From assembly GCF_004005815.1 (NCBI RefSeq), contig NZ_SACK01000011.1, forward strand, positions 34,438-98,437: a stretch of 64,000 nucleotides of DNA, in the 5' to 3' direction. The translations under genes and the position numbers were made by a program. The notes below the pieces were generated by a model that ran no database searches, was not told the origin of the DNA, and worked only from the letters and a program-made list of their open reading frames with translations. Within the stretch, counting starts at the first letter, position 1. Every line of letters starts with the position of its first letter. Of this stretch, positions 27,956-38,700 are shown piece after piece. The DNA is from Mucilaginibacter limnophilus. Its GTDB lineage: Bacteria > Bacteroidota > Bacteroidia > Sphingobacteriales > Sphingobacteriaceae.

Positions 27956-28789
27956 ATGGATATAAAAATTCTTTGCCCGCAATGGGGATATGAGCATGCT
28001 GAAGTGATAGCTTTTATGGATAAAATAAAGCTTGCAGGTTATCATGGTATTGACACTTGGGTGCCGCAGGATAAAACAGAGAAAAACGCATTGTACGATT
28101 ATCTGCAGCGCGAACAAATGCATATAGTAGCGCACCAGCACGAAGCAGACGGCAGCACCTTTCAAAAATTCAGAGCATCCTTTCGGAGAAACCTGAATAC
28201 TTGTGCCGAAATGGAACCGATAATTATTAATTCGCACACAGGCAGAGATTATTTTACCTTTCAGCAAAATCTCGACCTGATAGACACAGCACTGGAGTTT
28301 ACCGCAAAAACTGGCATTGAGGTGGCGCATGAAACGCATCGCGGCAGGCTTGGTTATTGCCCGCAGATGATTGCTGATTTTTTTGATCAGCGCAGCGATA
28401 TGCGTATCACCGCCGACTTTTCGCACTGGGTATGTGTTACCGAGAGCATGCTCGAAAATTTTGCTGATACCGTTAATATAGCTATTAAACGAAGCATACA
28501 TATTCACTCACGTGTAGGTTTTGAAGAAGGCCCTCAAATAGCCGATCCGGCTGCACCTGAATGGCAATATGCTGTGAATAATTTTTTGAAATGGTGGGAT
28601 CAAATTATAACAGCAAACACACAGGCAGGCCGTAAAGTATTCACTATAACTACAGAATTTGGTCCCGAACCTTACATGCCCAAAGTGCCATTGAGCAACA
28701 CACCAATGGTCGATCAGTTTAAAATCAACTGTTACATGAAAGACCTGCTAAGCAATAGATATAATATACACTCACCTATTGCAACCTAA
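27956..28789 (+). CDS. TIM-barrel sugar (phosphate) isomerase/epimerase
   Basis: 277 residues, the usual length of the xylose-isomerase-like AP-endonuclease-2 superfamily. Cytoplasmic, no signal peptide. Candidate metal ligands are the Glu in AHETHRGR, the Asp and His in TADFSHW, the His in HIHSRVG and the Glu in TTEFGPEPY, covering the family's four conserved strand ends. It starts 6 bp after the barrel protein gene. Members isomerise or epimerise free sugars, inosose or hydroxypyruvate; which one applies is not visible. The assignment to the superfamily is solid, the reaction is not. Confidence 0.85.
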   Translation: MDIKILCPQWGYEHAEVIAFMDKIKLAGYHGIDTWVPQDKTEKNALYDYLQREQMHIVAHQHEADGSTFQKFRASFRRNLNTCAEMEPIIINSHTGRDYFTFQQNLDLIDTALEFTAKTGIEVAHETHRGRLGYCPQMIADFFDQRSDMRITADFSHWVCVTESMLENFADTVNIAIKRSIHIHSRVGFEEGPQIADPAAPEWQYAVNNFLKWWDQIITANTQAGRKVFTITTEFGPEPYMPKVPLSNTPMVDQFKINCYMKDLLSNRYNIHSPIAT

Positions 28790-28820
28790 CTCAATTAGCA
28801 AAATAATACAGCCGATGGTC

Positions 28821-28867
28821 ATAAAAATGCCTCACTCAATAGTAAATTTTGAGTGAGGCATTTTTAT
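28821..28867. terminator. Bidirectional hairpin terminator, 19-bp perfect stem
   Basis: Arms 28821-28839 and 28849-28867 are perfectly complementary over 19 bases (GC core GCCTCACTC, A/T ends) with a 9-base loop. It sits between the convergent genes ending at 28789 and 28889. Confidence 0.92.
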
Positions 28868-28888
28868 AATCAGGGACTTTTGTACCGG

Positions 28889-31387
28889 CTATTCTTTACG
28901 GATTTTATCGTAAAGCAATTTCATAAAATATCCTCCTACTACACTACGTGCCTGGAAACCTACTTGTTTGCCATTGGTGGTTTCATGCCAGTCGCTAAGT
29001 GGCACACGGCTCTGCGTTTCCAACGCATATTTATATACCGGTTCTACCAGCGTATCAAACTGCTCTCGGGTAGGCGCAAAAGTAGCCGTCCACATAATCC
29101 AGTCAGACTTTGTGTAGCTTTTACGACTATCAAGCGGCAACCCATATTCGTTTTGTTTGGTGAGATAGTATTTAGTTTCGGTATCATACACCGATTGCGG
29201 AAACAAGTTCAGCCGTAATACTTTATCCCAAATCAGGTTGTATTTTTGGCTCCAGCTGCCCGGGTTCTCAAAAGTCAATGTGTAATGATCTTTATCGCCC
29301 GCCAGTTTCATCCATTTGCTAACCATATCATTAGCAATGGCACGGTATTTAACAGCTGTTGCTTTTTGGCCCATGGCGTCGGCCAGTTGGGCATAACAGC
29401 CGATACCTACTATCGCTTTTACTGATAAATTTGCATTACGTGCAAGGTGCCCGGCAAAATCATCAGTGCAAAGTTGGTTTTTGGGGTCAAACCCTTCTTC
29501 GGTTAAATAATTAACCCAAGTGCTTAAAGTTTTCCAATGTTTTTTTGCGTAAGCCGGATTTCCTTGTGCTTTACATATCGCCGCAGTAAGGATAATCATA
29601 TTACCGGACTCTTCAACAGGCATGCCTTCGCCATAGGTTTGACCGTTAGCATGAGGATAGGTGCCCAGGTCATGCGCCGCAAAGTTATCTTTGAATTTGC
29701 CACTTTCACTAAAATAAAATATACCATTTAACATGCCCTGCATTAGTATAGGATTATAAATAAGATATAATGGCGCCGATGGATAGGTAACATCTACGGT
29801 ATTAACAAAACCGCCGCTAAAATTTTCTTTGGAAAACCATAAAACCTCGCCCTGCGGGCTTTTTACCAATGTGTGCGCCGCAATGCCCTGGCGATAAGCT
29901 AACACGCACAGTTCGGCATATGATTTGCCACCTGACTTAAATGCATCCGTGTACATATTTTTATTGAAGGAAACACATTTTTGTAGTACCGAGGAGTATT
30001 CGTCCGCAGCTTTACTAAGCTGCCCTTCAATGGTTTCTTTGCCGGATGTATTCCACCAGGGTCTTAAATTCTGATTGAAATATTGAACTGAATAGATATC
30101 GTCATAACCTACCTCAATAAATTTTGATACGGCTGCCGCCCCAACCTGCTCAAATGGAATTACTGTGTTTAACGCCAGCTGGGTGCCTTTTGTAACGGTT
30201 GACGTTTTTTCACCGTTACAAAACGCTTCAACAGCATCCTTTCCGTTGGTGATAAATTGCGATACAGCTATTGACTTAGGCGCTGCCACATACATATATC
30301 CCCAATCTATTCGGACATCATCACCTGCTTTTTGCAGAACGGGCTGCTCATTAGTACCGGCTTTTAATATAGATAAGTTGGCTGTAACATACTTAGAAGC
30401 GGTAACTGGCTGTTTGGATTGATTCACTGCCAAATTAGTGGATGCACTAAAAAACACCTTTACTTTATGTGTTTTGCCATCGTTGGCTTTTACATTATAA
30501 GTAATGTATGACACTGGCCTTGACAGCAGATTCAGATCAGACAATAACAATGGCGAAGTAAAAGTGACATCCAGATCTACCTTTCCGCATTTAAAGCTGT
30601 ATATGGTTTGCGTAGCATTGATGGTTACATTTTTCTGATCGGCCATTTGTAGTTGTTTATTTAATGCCGGTTTTTCGTGATCTACCAAACCGATATCTGC
30701 GCGTGCGCCGCCACCGGTATTCACTATATGCATAGCCAAAATATTTTCGCCTCCTTTCAATTTAGATTTATCAACCGGTATAAACTCATAGCCCTTACTA
30801 ACACCTTTTTTCGCGAAAACAGGTTCGCCATTAAGTGAAACTTCAATATCATCATCCCATGTTAGTTTCAAAAGCAGTTTATTAATAGCCTCAGCTTGTG
30901 CTACTGTAAATGCCCTCCTGATCCAAATATCTCTGCTTGTCCACTTTAGCTTATCTTCTTTGCCGTCTCCGATAGGAGATGAACCTTCCTCCCAGTCTGT
31001 TGCCGGAAATTCGACACCCGTCCAGTTACCATTGGGTTTGGTAAATGTGTATTTAACCACATAATCTTTTTCTTCAGATGTCGGCAATATCGTTCGATAT
31101 TGCTCAGGCTCTTTACCTAAAAAGCGATAATTTGTGCCATCTACATTAATTAAGCCAATCAATGATTGTTCAGCACCCGTCCAATGGGTAGTGGTGGACT
31201 CAGCCAGCTTATCCGAATTTGACCAAACGCTAAAATAGGTGTTATTTGTTATTAAGGGATATGATGGTGCTTTTCTTTGCTGAGCAGATAGAGAAAACGG
31301 GATAAATATCGCGCAAACAAGCATTACTGCTACTAATGTGGTTAGTGCTTTTGTAGTTAATGATAATTTATAAAGTAAGTTTTGCAT
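28889..31387 (-). CDS. Secreted GtaA-like (glutaminase A / DUF4965-type) protein
   Basis: 832 residues with a signal peptide (hydrophobic 13-33, cleavage near LSA/Q). The opening YPLITNNTYFSVWSNSDKL and the later blocks (GYDDIYSVQYFNQNLRPWW; AAHDLGTYPHANGQTYGEGMPVEESGNM; NLSVKAIVGIGCYAQLA) are typical of the family that carries DUF4964/DUF5127/DUF4965/DUF1793 domains. About 110-235 is an inserted jelly roll with the LNGEPVF motif. Fungal GtaA is named glutaminase, but many Bacteroidota members lie in glycan utilisation loci, so a glycosidase function is possible; the name should not be read as a proven reaction. It is the last gene of the sigma/FecR/SusCD locus, 102 bp after the lipoprotein at 31490. 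Confidence 0.78.
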   Translation of the reverse strand: MQNLLYKLSLTTKALTTLVAVMLVCAIFIPFSLSAQQRKAPSYPLITNNTYFSVWSNSDKLAESTTTHWTGAEQSLIGLINVDGTNYRFLGKEPEQYRTILPTSEEKDYVVKYTFTKPNGNWTGVEFPATDWEEGSSPIGDGKEDKLKWTSRDIWIRRAFTVAQAEAINKLLLKLTWDDDIEVSLNGEPVFAKKGVSKGYEFIPVDKSKLKGGENILAMHIVNTGGGARADIGLVDHEKPALNKQLQMADQKNVTINATQTIYSFKCGKVDLDVTFTSPLLLSDLNLLSRPVSYITYNVKANDGKTHKVKVFFSASTNLAVNQSKQPVTASKYVTANLSILKAGTNEQPVLQKAGDDVRIDWGYMYVAAPKSIAVSQFITNGKDAVEAFCNGEKTSTVTKGTQLALNTVIPFEQVGAAAVSKFIEVGYDDIYSVQYFNQNLRPWWNTSGKETIEGQLSKAADEYSSVLQKCVSFNKNMYTDAFKSGGKSYAELCVLAYRQGIAAHTLVKSPQGEVLWFSKENFSGGFVNTVDVTYPSAPLYLIYNPILMQGMLNGIFYFSESGKFKDNFAAHDLGTYPHANGQTYGEGMPVEESGNMIILTAAICKAQGNPAYAKKHWKTLSTWVNYLTEEGFDPKNQLCTDDFAGHLARNANLSVKAIVGIGCYAQLADAMGQKATAVKYRAIANDMVSKWMKLAGDKDHYTLTFENPGSWSQKYNLIWDKVLRLNLFPQSVYDTETKYYLTKQNEYGLPLDSRKSYTKSDWIMWTATFAPTREQFDTLVEPVYKYALETQSRVPLSDWHETTNGKQVGFQARSVVGGYFMKLLYDKIRKE

Positions 31388-31489
31388 TTTTATGTTGATA
31401 TTAAATTGACTTGTTTTTGATCAAACACATGACCGGTAAAAAGCTATCATCCCAGTTACGCCCATGTGATTTTATACGATCAGAACTTG

Positions 31490-32605
31490 TTATTGTCCGT
31501 ATGTACTTATCTCGCCCATAACCATATAGCTTTGCGGCCCTTGAGTACCTACAAATTTAAAGTATCTTGCTTTTGCATTTTCAGGCAGTAAATAACGCTG
31601 TTCGCCATTAATAAGGCGGTTAAAATTAAATGAGCCATGATTTATCCAGGTAATGTTATCTATACTGGTTAAAAATTCGAACTTATCAGGTCCGCGATCG
31701 TCACCATCAGGCATAGCATAAGTAGTTCGCCAAACACCAAATTGAGTGATTGTTCGCTCCACACCCATGTCTATTGTCGCAAAATGCGGGTAGTTTGAAC
31801 AACCGGCGCAGGTATGCCAGCGTGTTCCATCAGTACCGTCGATAAAATTAATTACAGCGTTTTCACCGGGCGAGTGCTGCGTTGAATAATCTATGATCTT
31901 CCAATCCTTTTTGTCAAACGATCGTAAACCACCGTCGGTATAACCTGTGTAGAAATTGTCAACACTTAACGAGTCGGGTCTGAACAGGGTTCTAAACTTA
32001 TAGTTCGTGTTGGGTTTCATGTCCAATATTTCCGATGTAAGCGATTCTACCGGGAAAAGTTTATGCTTAACATTTCCTGACACGTCAGTGTATTCAACTT
32101 CTGATGCAAAAGCGCCGTTTGATACGTCAGCCCCGCCCCAGTTAATAGTAATAGCACCGTTAGTTTTTATGACAGTCGAATTTACAGGTCTCGTTAACAG
32201 CTGTGCCTGATATTTTTCACCATACGAGCCGCCCACCACTTCAACGGGTATTGATGAATGGCCTTGGGCATCATAAGTGCGAATAATGAAGGTGTAGCTT
32301 TTCTCCTGCAGATTGTCAATCATCACGCTTATGGTATCACCTATCTCCGGAATATCAACGCTTATCGAATCCGCAAAACTGTTCCAGAATACCTTTGCTT
32401 TTACAACTGACGGATCAGCCCCCCTCAGCCAGGCAACTTTCACCCTGTTAAGGCCGGAATATGCTTTTGGCTTTGTTGCCTTACCTGCATAGGTTAATCC
32501 ACCAGGAACTACATAATTTTTATATGCCGAGTCCATTTTACGGCAAGCTGTTATAACACAAATCGTTATCAACAACATTAGCCCGACATGATATATCCTT
32601 TTCAT
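31490..32605 (-). CDS. Surface lipoprotein with DUF4998-like and F5/8 type C-like domains
   Basis: 371 residues. Signal peptide with lipobox VITAC (Cys about 21). Residues about 35-220 look like the DUF4998 fibronectin-like pair common after SusD genes (GRNRVKVAW-type strand, here GLNRVKVAWLRG). About 235-371 is a discoidin-type (F5/8 type C) beta-sandwich, with HFATIDMGVERTITQFGVW and the closing ARYFKFVGTQGPQSYMVMGEI. The position after SusD and the lipid anchor suggest a surface glycan-binding protein, in the SusE/SusF place. It is 32 bp from the preceding lipoprotein gene, with a related C-terminal domain. Confidence 0.82.
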   Translation of the reverse strand: MKRIYHVGLMLLITICVITACRKMDSAYKNYVVPGGLTYAGKATKPKAYSGLNRVKVAWLRGADPSVVKAKVFWNSFADSISVDIPEIGDTISVMIDNLQEKSYTFIIRTYDAQGHSSIPVEVVGGSYGEKYQAQLLTRPVNSTVIKTNGAITINWGGADVSNGAFASEVEYTDVSGNVKHKLFPVESLTSEILDMKPNTNYKFRTLFRPDSLSVDNFYTGYTDGGLRSFDKKDWKIIDYSTQHSPGENAVINFIDGTDGTRWHTCAGCSNYPHFATIDMGVERTITQFGVWRTTYAMPDGDDRGPDKFEFLTSIDNITWINHGSFNFNRLINGEQRYLLPENAKARYFKFVGTQGPQSYMVMGEISTYGQ

Positions 32606-32637
32606 AATACTCTTCTATGATTATATTAAATAAATAT

Positions 32638-33822
32638 CTATTGTTGTATTTGGCCAAAAAAAGTCATTTCCATAATTACTACCTGCCCTGGGCTGCTATA
32701 TGTTTCTAATGATTTAAGGCGCAGGTAACGCACCGGTGGCGGCTGAATATCAAAGTTATAATCGCACCCTAAATTTGTAGCGTAGTTTTGGTCTTCATTG
32801 GTTTTTTGGCCTAATGGAAGCCCGGATGGTTTAAGCGTTTCAAATTTACCTAGTAAGGTCCATTGCGTCCAGCCACCATCAGGGTCAGGTGAGTTTGAGC
32901 CCCACAATTCAAATGTTTTCAAACCCGAACCTGTATAGCAGTGATCGTTCGGTTCCATCCATTGTTTAAACCGGCTCAGTAATACTTTTTTACCCAGATC
33001 AATAGTGATCCATTGCGGCAGGGATGAGGCATTTGACGACGCGTAGATCCTTCTATCAGACAAACCATTCCAGATATTTTCGACGCTAAAGGCCGGATCG
33101 GCCAGCTCGGTTTGATCGGTAGGAAGCACCAGCTTACTAAACGTGTTTTTAGGAATCTCTATTTCAAATTTTGGAGTTAAGGTTTTAATCAGTGTATCCG
33201 ATTTATTGTTCCAGCGATCGCGAAAGAACACTGCAAACTTTTGCGGTTTCGACTCAAAACCGCGTGCCGCAAAATTACCTGTTACGGCTGCGGTGTAAAA
33301 AGTGCGCACAGTTACCCAATTATTATTTCCTGTAGTATCGCGCAACACCACTATTTGTAAATCAGCCTTATCAGGATTTCTGAAGGATATACTTACCCCG
33401 CCAAATGTTTCGGCAAAGTTAGACTCTTTAAATACTGACCGTACCGGTGGTGTTTTAGGAGTAACATCTACAAGCAGCGGCGCCGATTCTTTTTCATTGC
33501 TGCCCACACTGTATATTTTTACAGGATGGGTGAGCGTATCGCCAAAACCTACCAGTTTAAGTGTATCGGTATATCTCGATGATTTTGCTTCCCTGAATAC
33601 GCCGGGTTGTATTTCGTAAATCGCCTTTACGTATGACAGGTTAGCGTCTGACGGTAACTTGTAAGTTAATACCCCGCCACCAGGGGTTGCCTCTACCTTT
33701 ACGGCGCTTACCTGGCCCGGTGCGGGAGAGTCCGCATCTACAAAATCCAGTCGGCCTTCTTTTGAGCAGCCGTACCATAAAAGGGCGACTGTTAATACAC
33801 CAATAAAATATATTTTTTTCAT
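32638..33822 (-). CDS. Surface lipoprotein, DUF4959/DUF5126/DUF5000-type architecture
   Basis: 394 residues with lipobox LWYGC (Cys about 19). Three parts: a first Ig-like domain (about 25-120, opening with PGQVSAVKVEATPGGGVLTY), a second (about 125-225) and a discoidin-like C-domain (about 235-394) with QWITIDLGKKVLLSRFKQW and VRYLRLKSLETYSSPGQVVI. This three-domain order is common in Bacteroidota loci directly after SusD. It likely binds the polysaccharide at the cell surface alongside SusD. Spacing to SusD is 21 bp, so it is in the same transcript. Confidence 0.85.
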   Translation of the reverse strand: MKKIYFIGVLTVALLWYGCSKEGRLDFVDADSPAPGQVSAVKVEATPGGGVLTYKLPSDANLSYVKAIYEIQPGVFREAKSSRYTDTLKLVGFGDTLTHPVKIYSVGSNEKESAPLLVDVTPKTPPVRSVFKESNFAETFGGVSISFRNPDKADLQIVVLRDTTGNNNWVTVRTFYTAAVTGNFAARGFESKPQKFAVFFRDRWNNKSDTLIKTLTPKFEIEIPKNTFSKLVLPTDQTELADPAFSVENIWNGLSDRRIYASSNASSLPQWITIDLGKKVLLSRFKQWMEPNDHCYTGSGLKTFELWGSNSPDPDGGWTQWTLLGKFETLKPSGLPLGQKTNEDQNYATNLGCDYNFDIQPPPVRYLRLKSLETYSSPGQVVIMEMTFFGQIQQ

Positions 33823-33843
33823 TTTCTTCTGTTTAATTTTTGA

Positions 33844-35730
33844 TTACCAGCCTAAGTTTTGAACTAGGTTTGTATTGGTCGTCATATTGCCTTCGGATAT
33901 TGGCCAGAAATAATCTTTTGCGCCAAATGTTTGGTTGTAAAGCACAGTGATACGATAATATGATTCGGGTGTCGTTTGCGACATATCCCAACCCCTTATC
34001 TGATCATTTAATACCTGTGACGATTTTTTCCAGCGGCGAAGATCCCATAAGCGCTGCGACTCAAAGGCCAATTCTATCAGGCGCTCCTGCTGGATAATGT
34101 CGCGCATGCCGTCCTGGTTTAAAAATTTCACTGGGTTAGTTGAAAAATTGGTCCATGATGATTCAACGGTGCCTAAACCTGCACGTTTTCTAACTAAGTC
34201 AATGTATTTGTTTACTTCAGCTGAAGGCCCGGATGATTCATTCAACGCTTCCGCATATAGTAAGTATAAATCGGCCAAACGCATTATCGGATATGGATAA
34301 TCAACGACAGAATAATCATTATTAGAATTAATTGTATTCTGAAAATTAATTAGCTTTTTTAAGTTATAACCAGTTACTGTATTATAACCATATTTGCCTT
34401 TACCATTACGTTGTTTAAATTTTCCTTCCAGGTAAAATAGTTCATTGTCTTTTTTATCATCAAATCGACCTTGTCCATAGTAAATGCTTCCATCAAAGCC
34501 AAGGTCAGCATAAAACCTAGGTTCCCGGTCAAAATGAAGGCCAACAGTTGTGTAACCTTTCCGGATATATAGTTTATCATCATCTCCGGCTGTGCGTAAT
34601 GTATAACGGCCGCTATAATTCCAAGTTTTGTCTTCGTTAATGGGTACGCCATTTTCGCTATAAAACATTTCGGCAATTTTTAATGGTGGCGATAGTTCTC
34701 CCCTGGTAATAACACCATCAAGATAGCGGGGATCCCACCAACTCGATATCAGACGTTGCAAACCATCGGTATTGGCCTGCGTATTGGCCCAGATAATCTC
34801 GCTATTCCATCGCTCAGTAACCGCATTTCTGATACTTAGCTGTGTATTAATGGTATCGGAAAGCTGAAACTGTTGAAAGGCCGGGTTATATATATATAGC
34901 TTAATACCTGCTTCTTCACATACATCTATAGCCCTTTTGCAAGCTACAGCCGCAGTATCCCATTTTACTTTAGAAAAAGTGGTGTTAAATAGCGGCGTTC
35001 CGTCGTGGTTTTTCAAATTGCCCTGATCAGCATTACCATTGAACAAAGGACTTGCTGATGTAACCAATGCTTTGGCCCGTAGTGATAAAGCAATTGGCCT
35101 GGTAATGCGTCCGGCTTCGGTAGTGGGGCTTAAAATAGTTAATGGTAAATCTGGTGCTGCCTCGTTAAGCAATTGCGCTATGTAATTAAAACAAGTATCA
35201 ACTGGATCGCGCGAAACCTTAACTTCATTAACGTCTGCAGAAATAGGCAGGTTTTTTTTAATAACCGGAATGGGGCCATACATCCTTACCAGAATAAAAT
35301 GATAATAGGCTTTAAGAAACTTCACTTCAGCTATCCAGCGCTTTTTCTCGGTTTCCTGCATATCGGGCACTTTACCGATATTTTCCAAAAAGATATTGCA
35401 GTCTCTTATCCCTTGGTACATAGGCTGGAACCTGTCGCCCAACGGGCCAACCTTGCTTTGAAAGCCTTTGGCCATGTCCAAAAAAGCGGCCCTTTCCGGT
35501 ATCTCCCAAAGCTCATCGCCGCCAACCATAGCCGGATCATCGTCCAACCGACCGTTTTTTGGCATAAACGAGTAGCAGGTGAATAGAAATTTCATTGCCT
35601 GCGTACGCATGGTAAATGCGTTATCAATGGTCGCTACGTTATCAGGAACTACATCCAAAAACTTTTTGCAGGATGTTAACACTATCAAAACAAGTAATAC
35701 AATCGCTCCTGTTTTTAAATCTCTTCTCAT
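33844..35730 (-). CDS. SusD-type surface glycan-binding lipoprotein
   Basis: 628 residues; signal with lipobox LTSC (Cys about 21) followed by KKFLDVVPDN. SusD N-domain signature KKRWIAEVKFLKAYYHFILVRMYG near 145 and C-domain signature RLIELAFESQRLWDLRRWK near 560 are both present. It partners the STN-SusC encoded 32 bp upstream. Not closely similar to the SusD at 11961, so the two loci probably serve different glycans. Confidence 0.95.
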   Translation of the reverse strand: MRRDLKTGAIVLLVLIVLTSCKKFLDVVPDNVATIDNAFTMRTQAMKFLFTCYSFMPKNGRLDDDPAMVGGDELWEIPERAAFLDMAKGFQSKVGPLGDRFQPMYQGIRDCNIFLENIGKVPDMQETEKKRWIAEVKFLKAYYHFILVRMYGPIPVIKKNLPISADVNEVKVSRDPVDTCFNYIAQLLNEAAPDLPLTILSPTTEAGRITRPIALSLRAKALVTSASPLFNGNADQGNLKNHDGTPLFNTTFSKVKWDTAAVACKRAIDVCEEAGIKLYIYNPAFQQFQLSDTINTQLSIRNAVTERWNSEIIWANTQANTDGLQRLISSWWDPRYLDGVITRGELSPPLKIAEMFYSENGVPINEDKTWNYSGRYTLRTAGDDDKLYIRKGYTTVGLHFDREPRFYADLGFDGSIYYGQGRFDDKKDNELFYLEGKFKQRNGKGKYGYNTVTGYNLKKLINFQNTINSNNDYSVVDYPYPIMRLADLYLLYAEALNESSGPSAEVNKYIDLVRKRAGLGTVESSWTNFSTNPVKFLNQDGMRDIIQQERLIELAFESQRLWDLRRWKKSSQVLNDQIRGWDMSQTTPESYYRITVLYNQTFGAKDYFWPISEGNMTTNTNLVQNLGW

Positions 35731-35762
35731 AATATGTTTGTTTATGATTTTACTACTGTATG

Positions 35763-38700
35763 TTACCTTATGGTAACATTTAAACCGACGTTAAACACGC
35801 GTTGAATGGGATAGCCAAGTCCGTCGCCTCCCATCTCTGCATCCCACAAATCGTACTTACTGAAGCTGAGTAAGTTGGTGGCATTTATATATATCCTGCA
35901 GCTTGACAGATGTAACTTATTTTGAAAACCTTGTGGAATTTTGTAGCCAAGCTCTACCTGCTTCAGGCGTAAAAATGACCCGTCGCGCATAAACCAAGTA
36001 CTGGTTTGGTTATTATTATTGTTGATGTCGGGGCTTAGTCTTGGCCATAGCGCGTACACATTGCGTGAATCTTCAGACCAATGACTATCTGCATAAGCTT
36101 TTAATAACTGCGTCTGATTATTAAACGGCGATGTACTATTGGCATCTATCCAGAACGACTCGTTAGCCAGCCCCTGGAAAAACGCAGAAAAATCGAAGCT
36201 TTTGTAACCACTTGAAAAACCAAACCCATAAACAATTTCCGGTAAACGGGGGTTGCCAATAGGCACTCGGTCGGCATCGGTGATCTGGCCATCACGGTTT
36301 ACATCTGTGTATTTAATGTCTCCGCCGCCGTAGGGGCCAAAGTTTTGCTTGGGGGAATTGGCGGCTTCGGCATCGTCAACAAACAGCCGCTCGGCAATAT
36401 ATCCGTACTCCTGGAAGATAGGGTTGCCTATGCGACTGCGATACGCCTCTTTATAAACAGGCTCTTCATATACAGTGTACTTGCTGCGTGCGTAAGTGAA
36501 GTTACCGGTTGCCTGAAACCAAAAATCTTTATTAATCGTTTGCTGGTATTCCATCGAGATATCCATACCCTTTCCGGACGCCTGGCCTACGTTTGAGCGT
36601 ACATCAGCTGTTAAACCCATAGTAACCGGAATTGAAGCGCGCGACATCAGGATATTCTTACGCTTCTCAGAATATACTTCGGCAGTTAATTTAAGTTTAT
36701 TGAACAGTCCTAATTCCAACGCCAAATTCGCTTTTGCCGATCTTTCCCAAGTAATATCTTCATTGGCATACCGGGTAATATCCACACCGTTTAAATACGT
36801 GCCTCCCCCCTGACCATTTCCGAATGTAGCGCCACGGTTACCGGCATTCATGTTTACGTTTGACAAGTAAAAGAACCTGTCGGCCGGCGAACCTATTGCA
36901 TCATTACCAATGAAACCGTAAGTAGCCCGTAAGCGCAGGTTATTAACAACGGGCCTGAATTTTTCAAAGAATTTTTCGTTAAATATGCTCCAAGCGATAC
37001 CGGCTGACGGAAAATAACCGAAACGATTTTTTTTTGCAAATCTTTCTGATCCGTTGTATCCAAAATTATACTCCAGATAATAGCGGCTATCATAATTATA
37101 AGTTGCCCTACCCGATACACCTATGTTTCTGAATGGCAGCGATTGCTGCAAATCAGTAGCGCTTGCATTGATGTTGTTCTGCATCATGTACACAAGCAAA
37201 CCGCTAAAGCCGTGTTTTTTAAACTGGTTGCTGTAATTTAACATTGCCTGCGCATAAAAAACAGAGTTAAGCTGCCGGTTATTAGGATCCTGATTATAAT
37301 CGAGGTACTCTGTCGCAGTGGTTTCATTTATGTTTTTTATGTTATAGGTATTCACAGCCGGATCATACCCGGTAAGCGTGTACAGGTACGGGTTGTAAGC
37401 TCTCCTTACATCAAAGTAAGAGGTACGGTTGATATTCATCATAGCACTTAAATTGAGCCCTTTTACCATGGCTGAAAGATCCTGTTTAGCCTCTAACTGC
37501 GCCAGCATCAACGACCGTGAATAGTTCATATAACCTTTGGTCATATCTGCATACGGGTTGGTGTATTGGCCCTGATCATAATTACCATACATTATGTGCT
37601 TAACAAAGGCATGGTCGGCATCAACCGGGTAGAACTGCGGAAATAGTACCGGATTAGAGCGCATCACTTTGCGATACATTTCGGCACCGCCATCTAACGG
37701 ACCAGTATAATCGTCGAAGTTACCACTCAGGCGTACAATCATTTCAGTAGTTTTAGTGAGGTTTACGGTGATATTTGAACGAAGAGAATAGCTTGTCAGA
37801 TCGATATTGTTATTAAAGTTATTCCGGTGATCAACCTTTAACATACCGTTATCACGGTTAATTGCACCCGAAATAAAGTATTTAGCCACTTCCCCACCGC
37901 CGCTTACATTTAAATTGGCGCGCTGATTCATAGTGTAATCTTTGAATATCTGCTTTTTCCAATTATTAGCCGGATATATGATAGGGTTCACACCGGCAGC
38001 GGTATTAGCAATCTTCTCGTCGCTGTATAAAGTAGTTCCTAACGGGTTACGAGTTAAGGTTGCCTCATTAGCCTGTATCATGTAAGTAACCGGGTCGGCC
38101 ATCTCAATGTCTCTCACTGCAGTAGATACCGAATTTTCTAAACGCACTGCAATTTGTGCCTTGCCTACCTTACCTTGTTTGGTGGTTACCAGAATTACTC
38201 CATTCGCACCACGCGCACCATATACTGCAGTAGATGTAGCATCTTTAAGGATAGAGAAACTGGCAATATCATCAGGTTGTAAGCGGGCCAAATCGGTAGT
38301 ACTCAGCTCCATACCGTCAATCAATATCAACGGGTTGTTTTTATAACCAAACGTGGTAACACCGCGGATAAAAAAATCAGCATTATCGCGACCGGGTTCG
38401 CCGCCGCGCTGAAAAGCAATAAGTCCTGCGGCACGGCCAGCCAAAGCTGTGGTAAGGTTACTTGACGGAATTTTCAAGTCGGATGATTTAATTGAGGTTA
38501 CCGAACCCACCATATCAGTACGCTTCTGTGTACCGAAGCCTACAACAACCACTTCGGTTAATGCTTTAGTATCTGGTTTTAAGGTTACATCAATGGTAGT
38601 TTGACCGTTCACTGGTACTTCCTGCGATACATAGCTGATGAAAGAGAATACCAACACTGCATTATCATCAGGTATATCTATCACATATTTTCCATTCTGA

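Noticed and set aside
28889..31387. Calling the GtaA-like protein a glutaminase
   Set aside because: The family name comes from fungal enzymes; its place in a glycan locus makes the reaction uncertain, so only family similarity is claimed.
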